The notes under the pieces: generated by a model
What the model saw: the letters and a program-made list of their open reading frames with translations, nothing else
Told to the model about the DNA's origin: nothing
The model's database searches: none
Source of the DNA: Pyrinomonadaceae bacterium MAG19_C2-C3
Lineage (GTDB): Bacteria > Acidobacteriota > Blastocatellia > Pyrinomonadales > Pyrinomonadaceae
Reading direction: 5' to 3'
Assembly (NCBI GenBank): GCA_024330265.1
Contig: JANDLT010000034.1
Span: 1-55,012, forward strand
DNA: 55,012 nt
Translations under genes and position numbers: made by a program
In this document: positions 1 to 8,384 of the stretch, piece after piece
Layout: each line of letters begins with the position of its first letter
How positions within the stretch are numbered: the stretch's first letter is position 1

Positions 1-103
1 TCACACTTTGTTGCGTGCCTGCTAAACGAAGTGTGACACCGGAAAGCGGCGCACCATTCGCCGTCGTCGCGCGCCCTTCAATCGTCACCGTGTCGGCGGT
101 CGG
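1..103. repeat. 103-bp direct repeat, copy 1 (pairs with 2084-2186)
   Basis: Bases 1-103 match 2084-2186 with a single difference (A at 56, G at 2139). Similarity stops abruptly just upstream of the ADTVTIEG-encoding segment. Both copies encode the same stretch of the regulatory-like domain in the same frame, so this reflects a recently duplicated or gene-converted domain exon between neighbouring paralogues. Confidence 0.9.
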
Positions 104-1693
104 TGAAATGTCGGCGATGGAGATAGCCGTGATTGGCGAAGCAGAACCAACCACGCCACCCAAGATTGCTCTACCGGAGCTAAGTACGATTTGGTATAAA
201 TTTGACGCGCCGCCGCTGGTCATAACGGCAAAACCGTTGCCGTTGCGGGCGATGTCAAAGCCGCCGCCGGTGGAATCAAATCCAAGATTGCCGCTTGACG
301 ACCCAGCGGGTAAAACGAGCGTGCCATCGTTCGGCGGGCTTTGGATGAAAAGCGTATCGGGTGATGTACTCGTATCAATATCGTAGAGCATCGTGCCGGT
401 GCTTGGATCGTTGTCAGGGTTGGTATAGGCGACCGCGACGATAGTCGGAGTGCCGGGGTTAATTTCACCATCGGTGATGGTCGCGCCGGTGTCAACGTTA
501 ATGCGAAGGTTCTGTCCCGTGTTACTGACGACGCGCAGACGGTCAGGTACGGGATTGAAATCAACACCGAAGCTTGTGCCGACCAGCCCCGCATAATCGG
601 GCGAGGTGTCATTGACCGTATCGGCAGCCAACATCGAGACGAACGTTGCGGCGGCGGTCTGCAAGTCGATGGTGTAGATACGACCTGTGCCGCCATCATT
701 CGTGACGGCGTAGAGCAAGCCGCGTGTCGTGCTGTTGCCGCTCGGACGGAAATCAATGCCGATGATTGTTTCGGTGATGCCGGTGATAGTACCGACGGTG
801 TTCACCGTTCCCGGAGAAGTCGTGTTGAAATTGATTAAGGTGTTTCCCGATGTGACGCCATATACTGTTTGCGAATCGGTGAGAGGAAGCAATGGAGTAC
901 TGGTGACGTTGATGTCATCAACGCCAATCCATTCATCGGTAGGAACAGCATTAGCTGTGATAATGCGTACTTGCACCTGGGCTTGGTTTTCAGCCGCGAC
1001 GGGCAAGACGGCGGAGACGGGTGTGACAAGCGTGGCGTTCGCCGGGTCAGCTGCCGTCGCGTTTGACCTTGCCGAAGCATCGGCGACAAAGCCTGCCGGG
1101 ACGTTGGTATAGTTGCCCGTTGCTCCGACGCGATACTGCAAAGCGATGGGTTGTACGGCATTGTCCGTCGAGCCGTCCACATCGCGTAGGTTGTAAGAAA
1201 CCGTGATGTTACTGCGCCCCGTGGTATTGAGGTAGATATTTATATAGGGCGAATCAGCCATGCCGGAGCCTTGCAGGGCAATGGTGGGATTAGCGTTGGC
1301 GGGCGCGTTTTGCTGCGTCATTTCAAACTCGGCGACGCCGCGGGTCGCCAAGGTGTTAGGGTTTGTTTGATTGGCGACAACATCAATCACCGTATTACGA
1401 GGGTCGAGGATCGTTTGGGGGTCAACGCCCATTACGTTGCCCGTTACGTTACCGAGAAAACCGGTGATGCTTGGAACGCCCGACCAATCATCATTTATCG
1501 TGATTAGTTCGGTGTTTGACCAATCTTGCGAAAAGTTGCCACCGGCAAGGTTGAAGTAATTCATGTCGGCGTGTGCCGTCGGCGTAATAACGCTGCTGAG
1601 GCGTGTATTGCCGAAAAGTGAGATTGCGATGGCGAGAATCAGCACCGCAGAAGTCCGACGGGCGCGGCGCGACGACCTCAAATTTATTTGCAT
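1..1693 (-). CDS. Secreted DUF4394-like protein with C-terminal carboxypeptidase-regulatory-like domain (3' end off window)
   Basis: An open frame runs from ATG at 1693 to the window edge (564 codons seen) without a stop. The start is preceded by a strong Shine-Dalgarno site (GGAGGG, 1698-1703). Residues 1-45 form a signal peptide: an Arg-rich start, a hydrophobic run and a small-residue cleavage region. About residues 270-500 match the DUF4394 pattern of repeated propeller-like blades, with IYGVTSGNTL, an IGIDFRP block, FGVDFNPVPDRLRVVSNTGQ and a final blade ending near IADISP. From about residue 530 a carboxypeptidase-regulatory-like beta-sandwich begins (ADTVTIEGRATTANGAPL) and runs off the window. 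That C-terminal DNA is nearly identical to the downstream gene at 1893-3374. The location is probably extracytoplasmic. The biological role is unknown; DUF4394 has no assigned activity. Confidence 0.85.
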   Translation of the reverse strand, partial: MQINLRSSRRARRTSAVLILAIAISLFGNTRLSSVITPTAHADMNYFNLAGGNFSQDWSNTELITINDDWSGVPSITGFLGNVTGNVMGVDPQTILDPRNTVIDVVANQTNPNTLATRGVAEFEMTQQNAPANANPTIALQGSGMADSPYINIYLNTTGRSNITVSYNLRDVDGSTDNAVQPIALQYRVGATGNYTNVPAGFVADASARSNATAADPANATLVTPVSAVLPVAAENQAQVQVRIITANAVPTDEWIGVDDINVTSTPLLPLTDSQTVYGVTSGNTLINFNTTSPGTVNTVGTITGITETIIGIDFRPSGNSTTRGLLYAVTNDGGTGRIYTIDLQTAAATFVSMLAADTVNDTSPDYAGLVGTSFGVDFNPVPDRLRVVSNTGQNLRINVDTGATITDGEINPGTPTIVAVAYTNPDNDPSTGTMLYDIDTSTSPDTLFIQSPPNDGTLVLPAGSSSGNLGFDSTGGGFDIARNGNGFAVMTSGGASNLYQIVLSSGRAILGGVVGSASPITAISIADISPTADTVTIEGRATTANGAPLSGVTLRLAGTQQSV

Positions 1694-1892
1694 ATTTCCC
1701 TCCGAAATGCTTAGAGACTGTTGTGAACTATGAGCCTTATATCCCGCAATATAGCGGGCTGTTTGCGCGGGCTGCCACAATTACTGTCCCGCTCCTGTGG
1801 CGCGTCTATTCTCACCATCAAATAGCGAAGCCAGCATTTTACGAGCAAAATCGCTACTTTTTCGCCTACGAAAGTGCATAACAGGCTCTAGT

Positions 1893-3374
1893 TCAGAAAC
1901 GCGACCGGAGGCTGCGTTTTTTGATTGGAGCCGCAATGAAGTCAGCAACCGTGTTTGTTTGAACGTCACCGAACGTGCGTCGGCTCACCGCGAATCTGTA
2001 TCCGCGATGGCTGGCACTGACGGTATAAATGCCGCCGACTTCGACGCCTTCAAATCTATAATGCCCGTCCGCGTCCGTCATCGTCACACTTTGTTGCGTG
2101 CCTGCTAAACGAAGTGTGACACCGGAAAGCGGCGCACCGTTCGCCGTCGTCGCGCGCCCTTCAATCGTCACCGTGTCGGCGGTCGGATTAAGCGGCGCGA
2201 GCGCGACTCCGCGAAAGGTGGTGTTAGTCGCCGCCGTCGCAATAGTGATTGCCACGGTTGTGCTTGGAGCGGCGTTGTAACCGGACGTATCTAGAATGCG
2301 AACCAAGGTGCCGCCACCCGTGCCGCTTGTGCCGCCCGTCGTGGCGAAAAGAGTGACCGCCGTCGCCGCGCCGCCAATGGTGACGAATCCGGTCACACTA
2401 CGCGGGGAGGTGAACGCCGTCATCGTGGCACCGCCGTCAGCACTGGTTTGATTGATCGTTCCGTTGGAAACGAAATTGCCGCCGACAAGCGAGAACTTTT
2501 GAATGCCTCCGAGAGTGCCACTATCGTCGGCAATGTAGAGCGTATCAACGCCCGCCACACTGGAAGACAAATCCGCGAAGAAGAAACCATATGGGCTGTC
2601 TTGCCGCGTTGTCCCATTGGCACCGCCTAAAACCGGCTGAATGTCAGTTCCGTTTAGGTTGGTAATTGTCTGCCCGGAGGTCGTGGGTAAGCCGCTGCCG
2701 ACCGTGCCGATGCGAATGCCCGAAGATTGTGAAGTGATGTAAAGCTGTTGCGCCGGAGTGGTCGAACCCGGCGAAGAGAAGATGCCGACGGCGCGGGTGT
2801 TTGTCGGTGCCGCGCTGAGTAGCGTGGTAGTCGTGGCACTTGGATTTCCGAAAGGCACGAAGCGCACGCCGCTGCCGCTGGTCGTGACGTAGATGCTTGA
2901 ACCGTCGGCAGTCGCCGCGCCGCGAATGTTGCCCGAAGCATCGGAGAGTGTCGTCGAGGTGTCAACGGTTCCGGCGGCGTTGACGCGCCCGACGACGCGA
3001 TTGACGGTAGCACCGGAGACGTTAGCGGGATTAGTGCTGTTGAGTTCGGCATCATAGCCGGTCAGTACGAGAAACCTTCCGTCCGCCGAGCGCGTCAGAA
3101 GTCCCTCGGTCGAGGTAGTTCCGTTCGCGGTGAGCCTTCGGTTGTTTCCATCAACGACGGTGGGTAAAGCGATTGTCCGCACAAACGTACCCGTTTGAGT
3201 GTATTCGTCGAGGAATACGGGTTGAGCGGCACTACTGAGCGTGCCGCCGGTGGCGGTGCTTGGACCGATGCGATAGATGACTATGTTGCCGGATTGAAAG
3301 GTTTGAGCTTGCACGCTCACGCCCGTGAGCAACGCGAAGCAGACGAGTGCCAAAATGGACGCAAATTTTTTCAC
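1893..3374 (-). CDS. Secreted repeat protein with C-terminal carboxypeptidase-regulatory-like domain
   Basis: 493 residues. The start is GTG at 3374, preceded by GGAGAA at suitable spacing. Residues 1-23 are a clear Sec signal peptide (MKKFASILALVCFALL, cleavage near VQAQ). Residues 24-395 are Thr/Ser/Gly-rich and consist of short blades with recurring patterns (SADGRFLVLTGYD, ADGSSIYVTTSGSG, DTLYIADDSGTLGGIQKF), suggesting a beta-propeller or related all-beta fold. Residues about 400-480 form a carboxypeptidase-regulatory-like domain (TIEGRATTANGAPLSGVTLRL, then DADGHYRFEGVEVGGIY). The C-terminus is basic (KKRSLRSRF). It lies downstream of the DUF4394-like gene's paralogous domain on the same strand. 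Known regulatory-like domains act as structural modules; no enzyme signature is visible. Function unknown, probably cell surface or secreted. Confidence 0.88.
   Translation of the reverse strand: MKKFASILALVCFALLTGVSVQAQTFQSGNIVIYRIGPSTATGGTLSSAAQPVFLDEYTQTGTFVRTIALPTVVDGNNRRLTANGTTSTEGLLTRSADGRFLVLTGYDAELNSTNPANVSGATVNRVVGRVNAAGTVDTSTTLSDASGNIRGAATADGSSIYVTTSGSGVRFVPFGNPSATTTTLLSAAPTNTRAVGIFSSPGSTTPAQQLYITSQSSGIRIGTVGSGLPTTSGQTITNLNGTDIQPVLGGANGTTRQDSPYGFFFADLSSSVAGVDTLYIADDSGTLGGIQKFSLVGGNFVSNGTINQTSADGGATMTAFTSPRSVTGFVTIGGAATAVTLFATTGGTSGTGGGTLVRILDTSGYNAAPSTTVAITIATAATNTTFRGVALAPLNPTADTVTIEGRATTANGAPLSGVTLRLAGTQQSVTMTDADGHYRFEGVEVGGIYTVSASHRGYRFAVSRRTFGDVQTNTVADFIAAPIKKRSLRSRF
2084..2186. 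repeat. 103-bp direct repeat, copy 2 (pairs with 1-103)
   Basis: Second copy of the near-identical domain-coding segment (102 of 103 bases identical to 1-103). It lies inside the C-terminal regulatory-like domain of the 1893-3374 gene. Confidence 0.9.
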
Positions 3375-3453
3375 GATAAGTTCTCCGTTATAATTCAGTT
3401 CGTTAAATCACCGTAAAGGAATCTCAAAAACCCTTTACGGAAACTAAGGTGAG

Positions 3454-3948
3454 CTATGCACACACCCCGCCGTTACAGATGCCGGTGGCGCACTCTGAAC
3501 CGTTCATGCACCTTGCACCCGAACCGCCGAGCGTCGCCGCTTGCACCGCACGCGGAGCCACAATCGCCGTCACGAGCGGTAAGCTAATCGCGGCAGCAAC
3601 TCCGGCGCGCCGCAGCACTGCGCGCCGTGACATAATCGCCGCGCGTGGCATTTGCAATCGCTCACGCAGTAAGCCCTGTTTGCTTAGTTGTGAGAGTCCG
3701 AGATGGACGACTTCTTCGCTGGCAGGAGTGTTAAAGTGTGTCCCCAGTTTATCGGCGAGAATTGAAGCGGGCGTCTTGCCGTCGCAGTTCTGCCAGAGAA
3801 AAGCGGCGGTTTCGTTGAGGCATAAAGCCTTGTGTTGGGTCTTATCATAGACAAGGGTGTCGGTGGCGATTTGCCGGACAATCAACTCCTCTGTTCGCGC
3901 GTGCGGGTAAGCGTCGCGCTCCGGTTGATGCGTGCTGACTTGTTTCAT
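3454..3948 (-). CDS. PqqD-domain protein with Tat-like segment and four-cysteine tail
   Basis: 164 residues, ATG at 3948 preceded by GGAGAG. Residues 20-100 resemble PqqD/RRE domains: VRQIATDTLVYD, then KALCLNETAAFLWQNCDG and a winged-helix-like C-terminal part (ILADKLGTHF, VVHLGLSQLSKQGLL). Residues 106-136 contain a twin-arginine-like start (SRRAVLRRAG) and a hydrophobic helix (VAAAISLPLVTAIVAP), followed by AVQAA. The last 20 residues hold four Cys spaced C-x5-C-x4-C-x4-C. PqqD domains bind peptide leaders of RiPP precursors or act as radical-SAM peptide chaperones. Here the domain is fused to what looks like an exported Cys-rich segment. No radical SAM or other RiPP maturase is adjacent, so a RiPP role is only inference. 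It could instead be a cytoplasmic domain anchored by one helix with a periplasmic Cys knot. Confidence 0.8.
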   Translation of the reverse strand: MKQVSTHQPERDAYPHARTEELIVRQIATDTLVYDKTQHKALCLNETAAFLWQNCDGKTPASILADKLGTHFNTPASEEVVHLGLSQLSKQGLLRERLQMPRAAIMSRRAVLRRAGVAAAISLPLVTAIVAPRAVQAATLGGSGARCMNGSECATGICNGGVCA

Positions 3949-4307
3949 TAACTCTCTCCTTCAAGGCGTGGAAGTTTCAAAACTTATATCCGCGAGTAAC
4001 GTGGCATCGGCATTGTTCAAGCGGTGTGAATAGGTCTCATCAGCCGACATGAACAACGCGGATTGGATTGACGCGCAAAGCGACAGCCAAGTCGCGCGCT
4101 CTACCGTCAAACTTCGCGGTTAGGACAATACAATGTGAATGTGCAAAGAGGCTTATATTAGCTTTGACCGCCAATAGCAAGCACAATTTTCATGTCGAAT
4201 TAAAGCGAGAGCGGAGAATGACTGACAACCGCGATTTGTTCAAGTTAAATTTTGGTAACACACTTTCGTGTACTTTGGACGCAGGCAGGAAAAGCCTGAA
4301 ACACTCG
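3949..4307. other. Divergent intergenic region
   Basis: About 360 bases between the PqqD-type gene (minus) and the glycosylase (plus). The glycosylase frame stays open upstream to about 4068, but that part (residues 1-80 of the long form) has no resemblance to the family. I see no hairpin, repeat or RNA gene. Promoters for both flanking genes are expected here but none can be pinned with confidence. Confidence 0.5.
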
Positions 4308-5006
4308 ATGAAAAACAGAACCGTCATCACCGCCACTGAAAATAGTTCTTCGATGGCATTGCTCTTAAATTCGGATGAAGCCGCGACGCGGGCGCGACTG
4401 GATTTCGCCGCCGCGACCTTGCAAAAGCAGGACGCACGACTAAGTAAAATTATCGAGCGGGTCGGAAGATGTGAATTGGACTTTCGCAAACTTCACAATC
4501 CGTTCAACACGCTTGTCCGCTCAATCATCTATCAACAGCTAAACGGCAAAGCCGCATCCGTGATTCACGCGCGCACCGTCGCCAATCTCGCATCGGGGCG
4601 CACGCTTAAACCGGATGACATCTTTGCCGCTTCAGATGAGGTGATGCGCGCGTGCGGTCTGTCGCGCGCCAAACAACTCGCGCTCCGCGACCTTGCGCTT
4701 CGCACGCAGGACGGAACTGTGCCGACGCTCACCCGCCTTCAGCGCATGACGGATGAAGAAATCATCGAACGCTTGACGACCGTGCGCGGCATAGGGCGAT
4801 GGACTGTTGAAATGCTTTTGATGTTTCGTTTGGGCAGACCCGACGTGTTGCCGGTGGGGGATTTTGCGATTTGTAAAGCGGCGATGCTGATGGATGGTCT
4901 GGAAGCTTTTCCGAAGCCGAAAGAACTCACCGCACGCGGCGAAGTCTGGCGACCATTCCGCACCGTGGCGAGTTGGTATCTATGGCGTTCGCTTGATAAC
5001 GGATAG
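4308..5006 (+). CDS. DNA-3-methyladenine glycosylase II family (HhH-GPD) protein
   Basis: Base-excision repair glycosylase that removes alkylated purines. From ATG 4308 the protein has 232 residues, the usual size of short AlkA/MAG-type enzymes lacking the N-terminal AlkA domain; an in-frame start at 4068 adds a non-conserved 80-residue extension and is rejected. The family core is clear: LVRSIIYQQLNGKAASVIHA, the helix-hairpin-helix motif VRGIGRWTVEMLLMF, and the catalytic-Asp motif LPVGDF. The end WYLWRSLDNG is unusual: the last three residues D-N-G and the stop lie in the 7-mer hairpin repeat at 4997-5076. No good Shine-Dalgarno site is seen at 4308; 4218 and 4353 are alternative starts. 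It is convergent with the CHAT gene and is a stand-alone gene. Confidence 0.88.
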   Translation: MKNRTVITATENSSSMALLLNSDEAATRARLDFAAATLQKQDARLSKIIERVGRCELDFRKLHNPFNTLVRSIIYQQLNGKAASVIHARTVANLASGRTLKPDDIFAASDEVMRACGLSRAKQLALRDLALRTQDGTVPTLTRLQRMTDEEIIERLTTVRGIGRWTVEMLLMFRLGRPDVLPVGDFAICKAAMLMDGLEAFPKPKELTARGEVWRPFRTVASWYLWRSLDNG

Positions 5007-5076
5007 TGGATAGTGGATAACGGATAGTAAAGAACTCGTTTTTAACTATCCGTTATCCACTATCCACTATCCACTA
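4997..5076. repeat. 7-mer tandem-repeat hairpin (GGATAGT type) between convergent genes
   Basis: The left arm 5001-5028 is tandem GGATAGT/GGATAAC units. The right arm 5044-5071 is its perfect reverse complement, with a 15-base spacer. It fills the entire gap between the glycosylase and the CHAT gene and contains both stop codons (5004-5006 plus, 5074-5076 minus). It could act as a bidirectional terminator, although no T-run follows the stem. Confidence 0.9.
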
Positions 5077-8000
5077 TCTCCAGTCGCCGACGAGGACGAA
5101 CGGAGCCCAGAAGAACGGCGCGCTGTAACGCGGGTTGTTAATCATGGCGACTTGCGCGGTACGGAGGGCTGTACCGGGAGTGGCATTGTTGGCGAAAAGC
5201 TCTTTGTAGAAATCGCCCATCAAGCGCGCGGTCGAACGGTCGGAGACTGACCACAGGCTGACGCCGACGGTCGGCGCGCCCGCGTACATGAAGGCGCGCG
5301 TTAAGCCGATGACGCCTTCGCCGCGTTTCTCTTTGCCGAGTCCGGTTTCGCACGCCGAGAGCATCACGAGCGGTTGACCGAGTTTGAAGTTGAACACTTC
5401 ATTGACGCGCAAGAAACCGTCGTTGCCCTGTTCACCGACAAGCGAGAAGGCAAGCCCTGTGAACTGTGGGCGTTCGGCGTTGAGGATGCCGTGCGTCGCA
5501 AAGTGAAGCACGCGATAATCCTTCATGTTGCGCGCGAGTACATTCTGCTCGCTCGCGTCGAAGTCAAGCCAGACTTCGGCGGTGCTGCCCGCCGTGCGTG
5601 CCAGCGTCGCAATTTCGTTGGCTTCGGTGCGCGTGCCGTTCAAGCGTACAAGGTGCATGTTGCTGGCAAGGTTTTTCGAGACATCGGCAAGCGCGCTTGA
5701 GAGAAGCAAGCCGCGCGTGCGCGATGTGGTGTCCGCCGTCGCACTTTTCGCGGCGTTGGCGGCGGATTTGACGCGCGCATCTTCGAGACTAAATACGGGG
5801 TCGGCGACGACCAGCACCGAGCCTTTCGCGTTCGACGTTGCCGCGCGTTGCGCGCGCAACGCCGCGACGACGGAAGCCGAAGGCGTGTACATCACTTCGT
5901 TGGTTTTAATGAGATATGAAAGCGACGAGTAATCGCTGTTCGCGGCATCGGTCGGCATCACGGTGACGAGTGCTTCAAACGGCACATAGTTGAGTGCGCC
6001 GTCGGCGACGACGAGGATGCGTTTATTGCCGACAAGCGACGCGACGGGAGCGACCGTCATGTTGTAAAGCGTGTGCGCGACGAGCGCAAAACTTGCCGGG
6101 TCGGAAGCGTTGGAAGATGAATTTTCTTTCGCTTCCGGGTTGTTCGCCAACGCGACATCAATGCCGACGATGGAGCGGCGCAAGCCTTCGGGGATAAGTT
6201 GGGCGCGCAACTTCATCGCTTCGGCTTCGATGCTTTCGCGTCCCGGCAGACGCCCAACGGCGACGCCTTCGCGCGTCACAGCCCACACGGTCGAAGCGGT
6301 TTTGCCGAGACTGAAGGCAAGCAACGCGGTCTGGTCGTCGAGGACTTGTTGTTGAACTTCCGCGAGTGTCAAAGGGCGTCCGGCGGTCAAGTTCGCGTAA
6401 CGCGCGTTGCCCGTGCGAATTTGATTTTCGAGTGCTTCCGCTTCACCGGAGAGGCGCGCGAGTTCCGCTTCGAGAACTGGAACGGTGGCGGTCGCGCGGT
6501 CGGCGGGGAGAGACGCGCCGGTTAAAATGCGGACGATTTCCGATTGACGGGCGGTGATTTCGCTTTTACGTTTAGCAATCGCGGGCGGAACATCGGCGGT
6601 GATGCGCGTGCGCGATTCGGCGAGCATGTCGAGCAGGGAACGCGCGCGGGCTTGTTCGGAAATCTTGAAGGATTCGGCGGCAAGCGTTAAGGCATAACCG
6701 TTTAAGACGGTCGCGGGTTTGGCTTCCGTTGTGGTCATCGGAAGTCCGGCGGCGACGAGGGCAAGTTCGGTGATGACTTCGGCGGCTTCGTCGTACACGT
6801 CTTTGGTGGAAGCGAGAAACGTGGTGCGGGCTTCGTCGGCGCGCATCGAATTTTGACGAATCTGTTCAATTGTCTTTATGGCTTCACGGTACGCGACGGC
6901 GGTTTCACTGCGAAGCTTCGCGGCGATTTGTGAATCGGTTGCGGCTTGTGTTTGTTGCCACAGAACTTGACCGATGCCGCGTTGCGCTGCCCACATTAAA
7001 TCCAAACGGTTCGCAAGTTTCGCACCGTCGCGGGCTTCGGTGTAAAGTTTCGCGGCATCGTCGAAGCGTTTTTCTTTGAGGGCGATGTCGCCGAGCGCGG
7101 TCAACGCGGCGGCACGAAAGCGCGGGGTCATCGAAAGAGTTTCCGCACCCGGCAAGTTAAGTTGTTTCAGTAAATCTTCGTAAGAGGCTTTCGCCGCCGC
7201 CAGATTGCCGCTTTCATAATCGGCGCGCCCTTGTCCGAGACGACTCGTACCGAACAGGGAGAAGGCGCGATACATGTTGAAGCATGATGCCGCGCCCGCG
7301 CTTTGCATGGAGTTTTGCGCGGCTTGCTTGACTAATTGCGCTCCGTTGCGCGTCAGCTGAACGCGCACGATTTCTTTCAAGTCTTCGAGCTTGAGCGGAA
7401 GTTCCTGCGTCGGCATTCCCGGTGCTTTAAGGACTAACTTGATTTCGCCGATGTGAAGCGGCGGCAGCACGGAATAGCCGAAAAGGTCGGTCGAGTTGAC
7501 GCAGTTGCAACGAAAACCGTCCGGGCGTTTCGACTTCAAATCGAGGTTGACGCCTTTCATAGGGTTTCCGGCTTCATCGAGAACTTGCGTGTGAAGTCTG
7601 CCGATACCGTCGAGGCGTGCCGGAGCGCGTCCCATGTTCGGCGGATTACTAGGGTCGTTGCCGTTGTTCGGTGCGTTCGAGCCTTGCGGGGCGGCACAGA
7701 CGGCGGCGATGCCGCTCATCGCGGGCATCATACCGCCCGCCGGTTTGCCGTTCTTACTTTGCGCTTCGGCATTCTGCGCGGCTTGCGCCGGAGTCACGAC
7801 GTTCATCGCCGCGAATGCCGCACGCGCCGCCGCGTGGTCGCCAATCAAGAAATTCGTTTCACCGATTTTGGCAAGCGTGGCACTGACGTTATCGGTGTTG
7901 TTCGCTTTTTGAAAAAGGTCGCGCGCCGCCGCGTAGTGTTTTAGGGCTTCGACGTACTGCCCTGTGCGCGTGTAAATATCGCCGAGCGCGTCTTCTGCCG

Positions 8001-8262
8001 CCGCGCTTCCGGCGAAGTCATTGGCGGCGGTGAAGCCTTTGAGTGCCGCATCGAGTTGGACGAAAGCTTGATCGTCCTGCCCGTTCGAGAAAAGGTTTCT
8101 GCCCTGCGCGAGGGCGGCGTTGGCTTCAACCGATGACATAACGACAATCGAAGTCGAAGCCGCAATGTTGCTTCCGGCACGGGTTAAAGGCGCGGAAGAT
8201 GCGACGAGCGCGAGAAGACAAAAGTAGGTTAATGAGGAACGCAATAAAGAACGACGAAACAT
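5074..8262 (-). CDS. TPR and CHAT-domain protein, secreted or periplasmic
   Basis: 1062 residues from ATG 8262. A TTG three codons upstream is less likely because GGAGA (8273-8278) is spaced well for 8262 and sits on top of the TTG. Signal peptide about 1-30. TPR-like helices at about 45-160 (ALGDIYTRTGQYVEALKHY) and 340-450. A Cys-containing beta domain resembling regulatory-like modules lies at about 220-305. The C-terminal third is a CHAT caspase-like domain with the catalytic His in HFATHG (about 924) and Cys in LSACETG (about 971), both intact, ending FFWAPFVLVGDWR. CHAT proteins are clan CD cysteine peptidases often tied to TPR sensors. It is the last gene of a probable operon with the DUF928-like protein and the CHASE2 cyclase. 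The stop codon is supplied by the intergenic 7-mer repeat. The substrate is unknown. Confidence 0.93.
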   Translation of the reverse strand: MFRRSLLRSSLTYFCLLALVASSAPLTRAGSNIAASTSIVVMSSVEANAALAQGRNLFSNGQDDQAFVQLDAALKGFTAANDFAGSAAAEDALGDIYTRTGQYVEALKHYAAARDLFQKANNTDNVSATLAKIGETNFLIGDHAAARAAFAAMNVVTPAQAAQNAEAQSKNGKPAGGMMPAMSGIAAVCAAPQGSNAPNNGNDPSNPPNMGRAPARLDGIGRLHTQVLDEAGNPMKGVNLDLKSKRPDGFRCNCVNSTDLFGYSVLPPLHIGEIKLVLKAPGMPTQELPLKLEDLKEIVRVQLTRNGAQLVKQAAQNSMQSAGAASCFNMYRAFSLFGTSRLGQGRADYESGNLAAAKASYEDLLKQLNLPGAETLSMTPRFRAAALTALGDIALKEKRFDDAAKLYTEARDGAKLANRLDLMWAAQRGIGQVLWQQTQAATDSQIAAKLRSETAVAYREAIKTIEQIRQNSMRADEARTTFLASTKDVYDEAAEVITELALVAAGLPMTTTEAKPATVLNGYALTLAAESFKISEQARARSLLDMLAESRTRITADVPPAIAKRKSEITARQSEIVRILTGASLPADRATATVPVLEAELARLSGEAEALENQIRTGNARYANLTAGRPLTLAEVQQQVLDDQTALLAFSLGKTASTVWAVTREGVAVGRLPGRESIEAEAMKLRAQLIPEGLRRSIVGIDVALANNPEAKENSSSNASDPASFALVAHTLYNMTVAPVASLVGNKRILVVADGALNYVPFEALVTVMPTDAANSDYSSLSYLIKTNEVMYTPSASVVAALRAQRAATSNAKGSVLVVADPVFSLEDARVKSAANAAKSATADTTSRTRGLLLSSALADVSKNLASNMHLVRLNGTRTEANEIATLARTAGSTAEVWLDFDASEQNVLARNMKDYRVLHFATHGILNAERPQFTGLAFSLVGEQGNDGFLRVNEVFNFKLGQPLVMLSACETGLGKEKRGEGVIGLTRAFMYAGAPTVGVSLWSVSDRSTARLMGDFYKELFANNATPGTALRTAQVAMINNPRYSAPFFWAPFVLVGDWR

Positions 8263-8321
8263 GATTAACAATTCTCCATGTAAAACTTTCGAGGGGCAAA
8301 CTTTTGAGGGATTTGAAAACT

Positions 8322-8351
8322 CGCGGCGTGAACATTCCTGTTCACGCCGCG
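8322..8351. terminator. Perfect 13-bp hairpin between DUF928-like and CHAT genes
   Basis: CGCGGCGTGAACA (8322-8334), loop TTCC, TGTTCACGCCGCG (8339-8351). On the minus strand it is followed by a T-rich stretch (GAGTTTTC). It lies 34 bases after the stop of the DUF928-like gene, so it may terminate or attenuate transcription into the CHAT gene. Confidence 0.75.
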
Positions 8352-8384
8352 TCCCGAATGCTTGGGTTTAATTATCCCGAAAAG

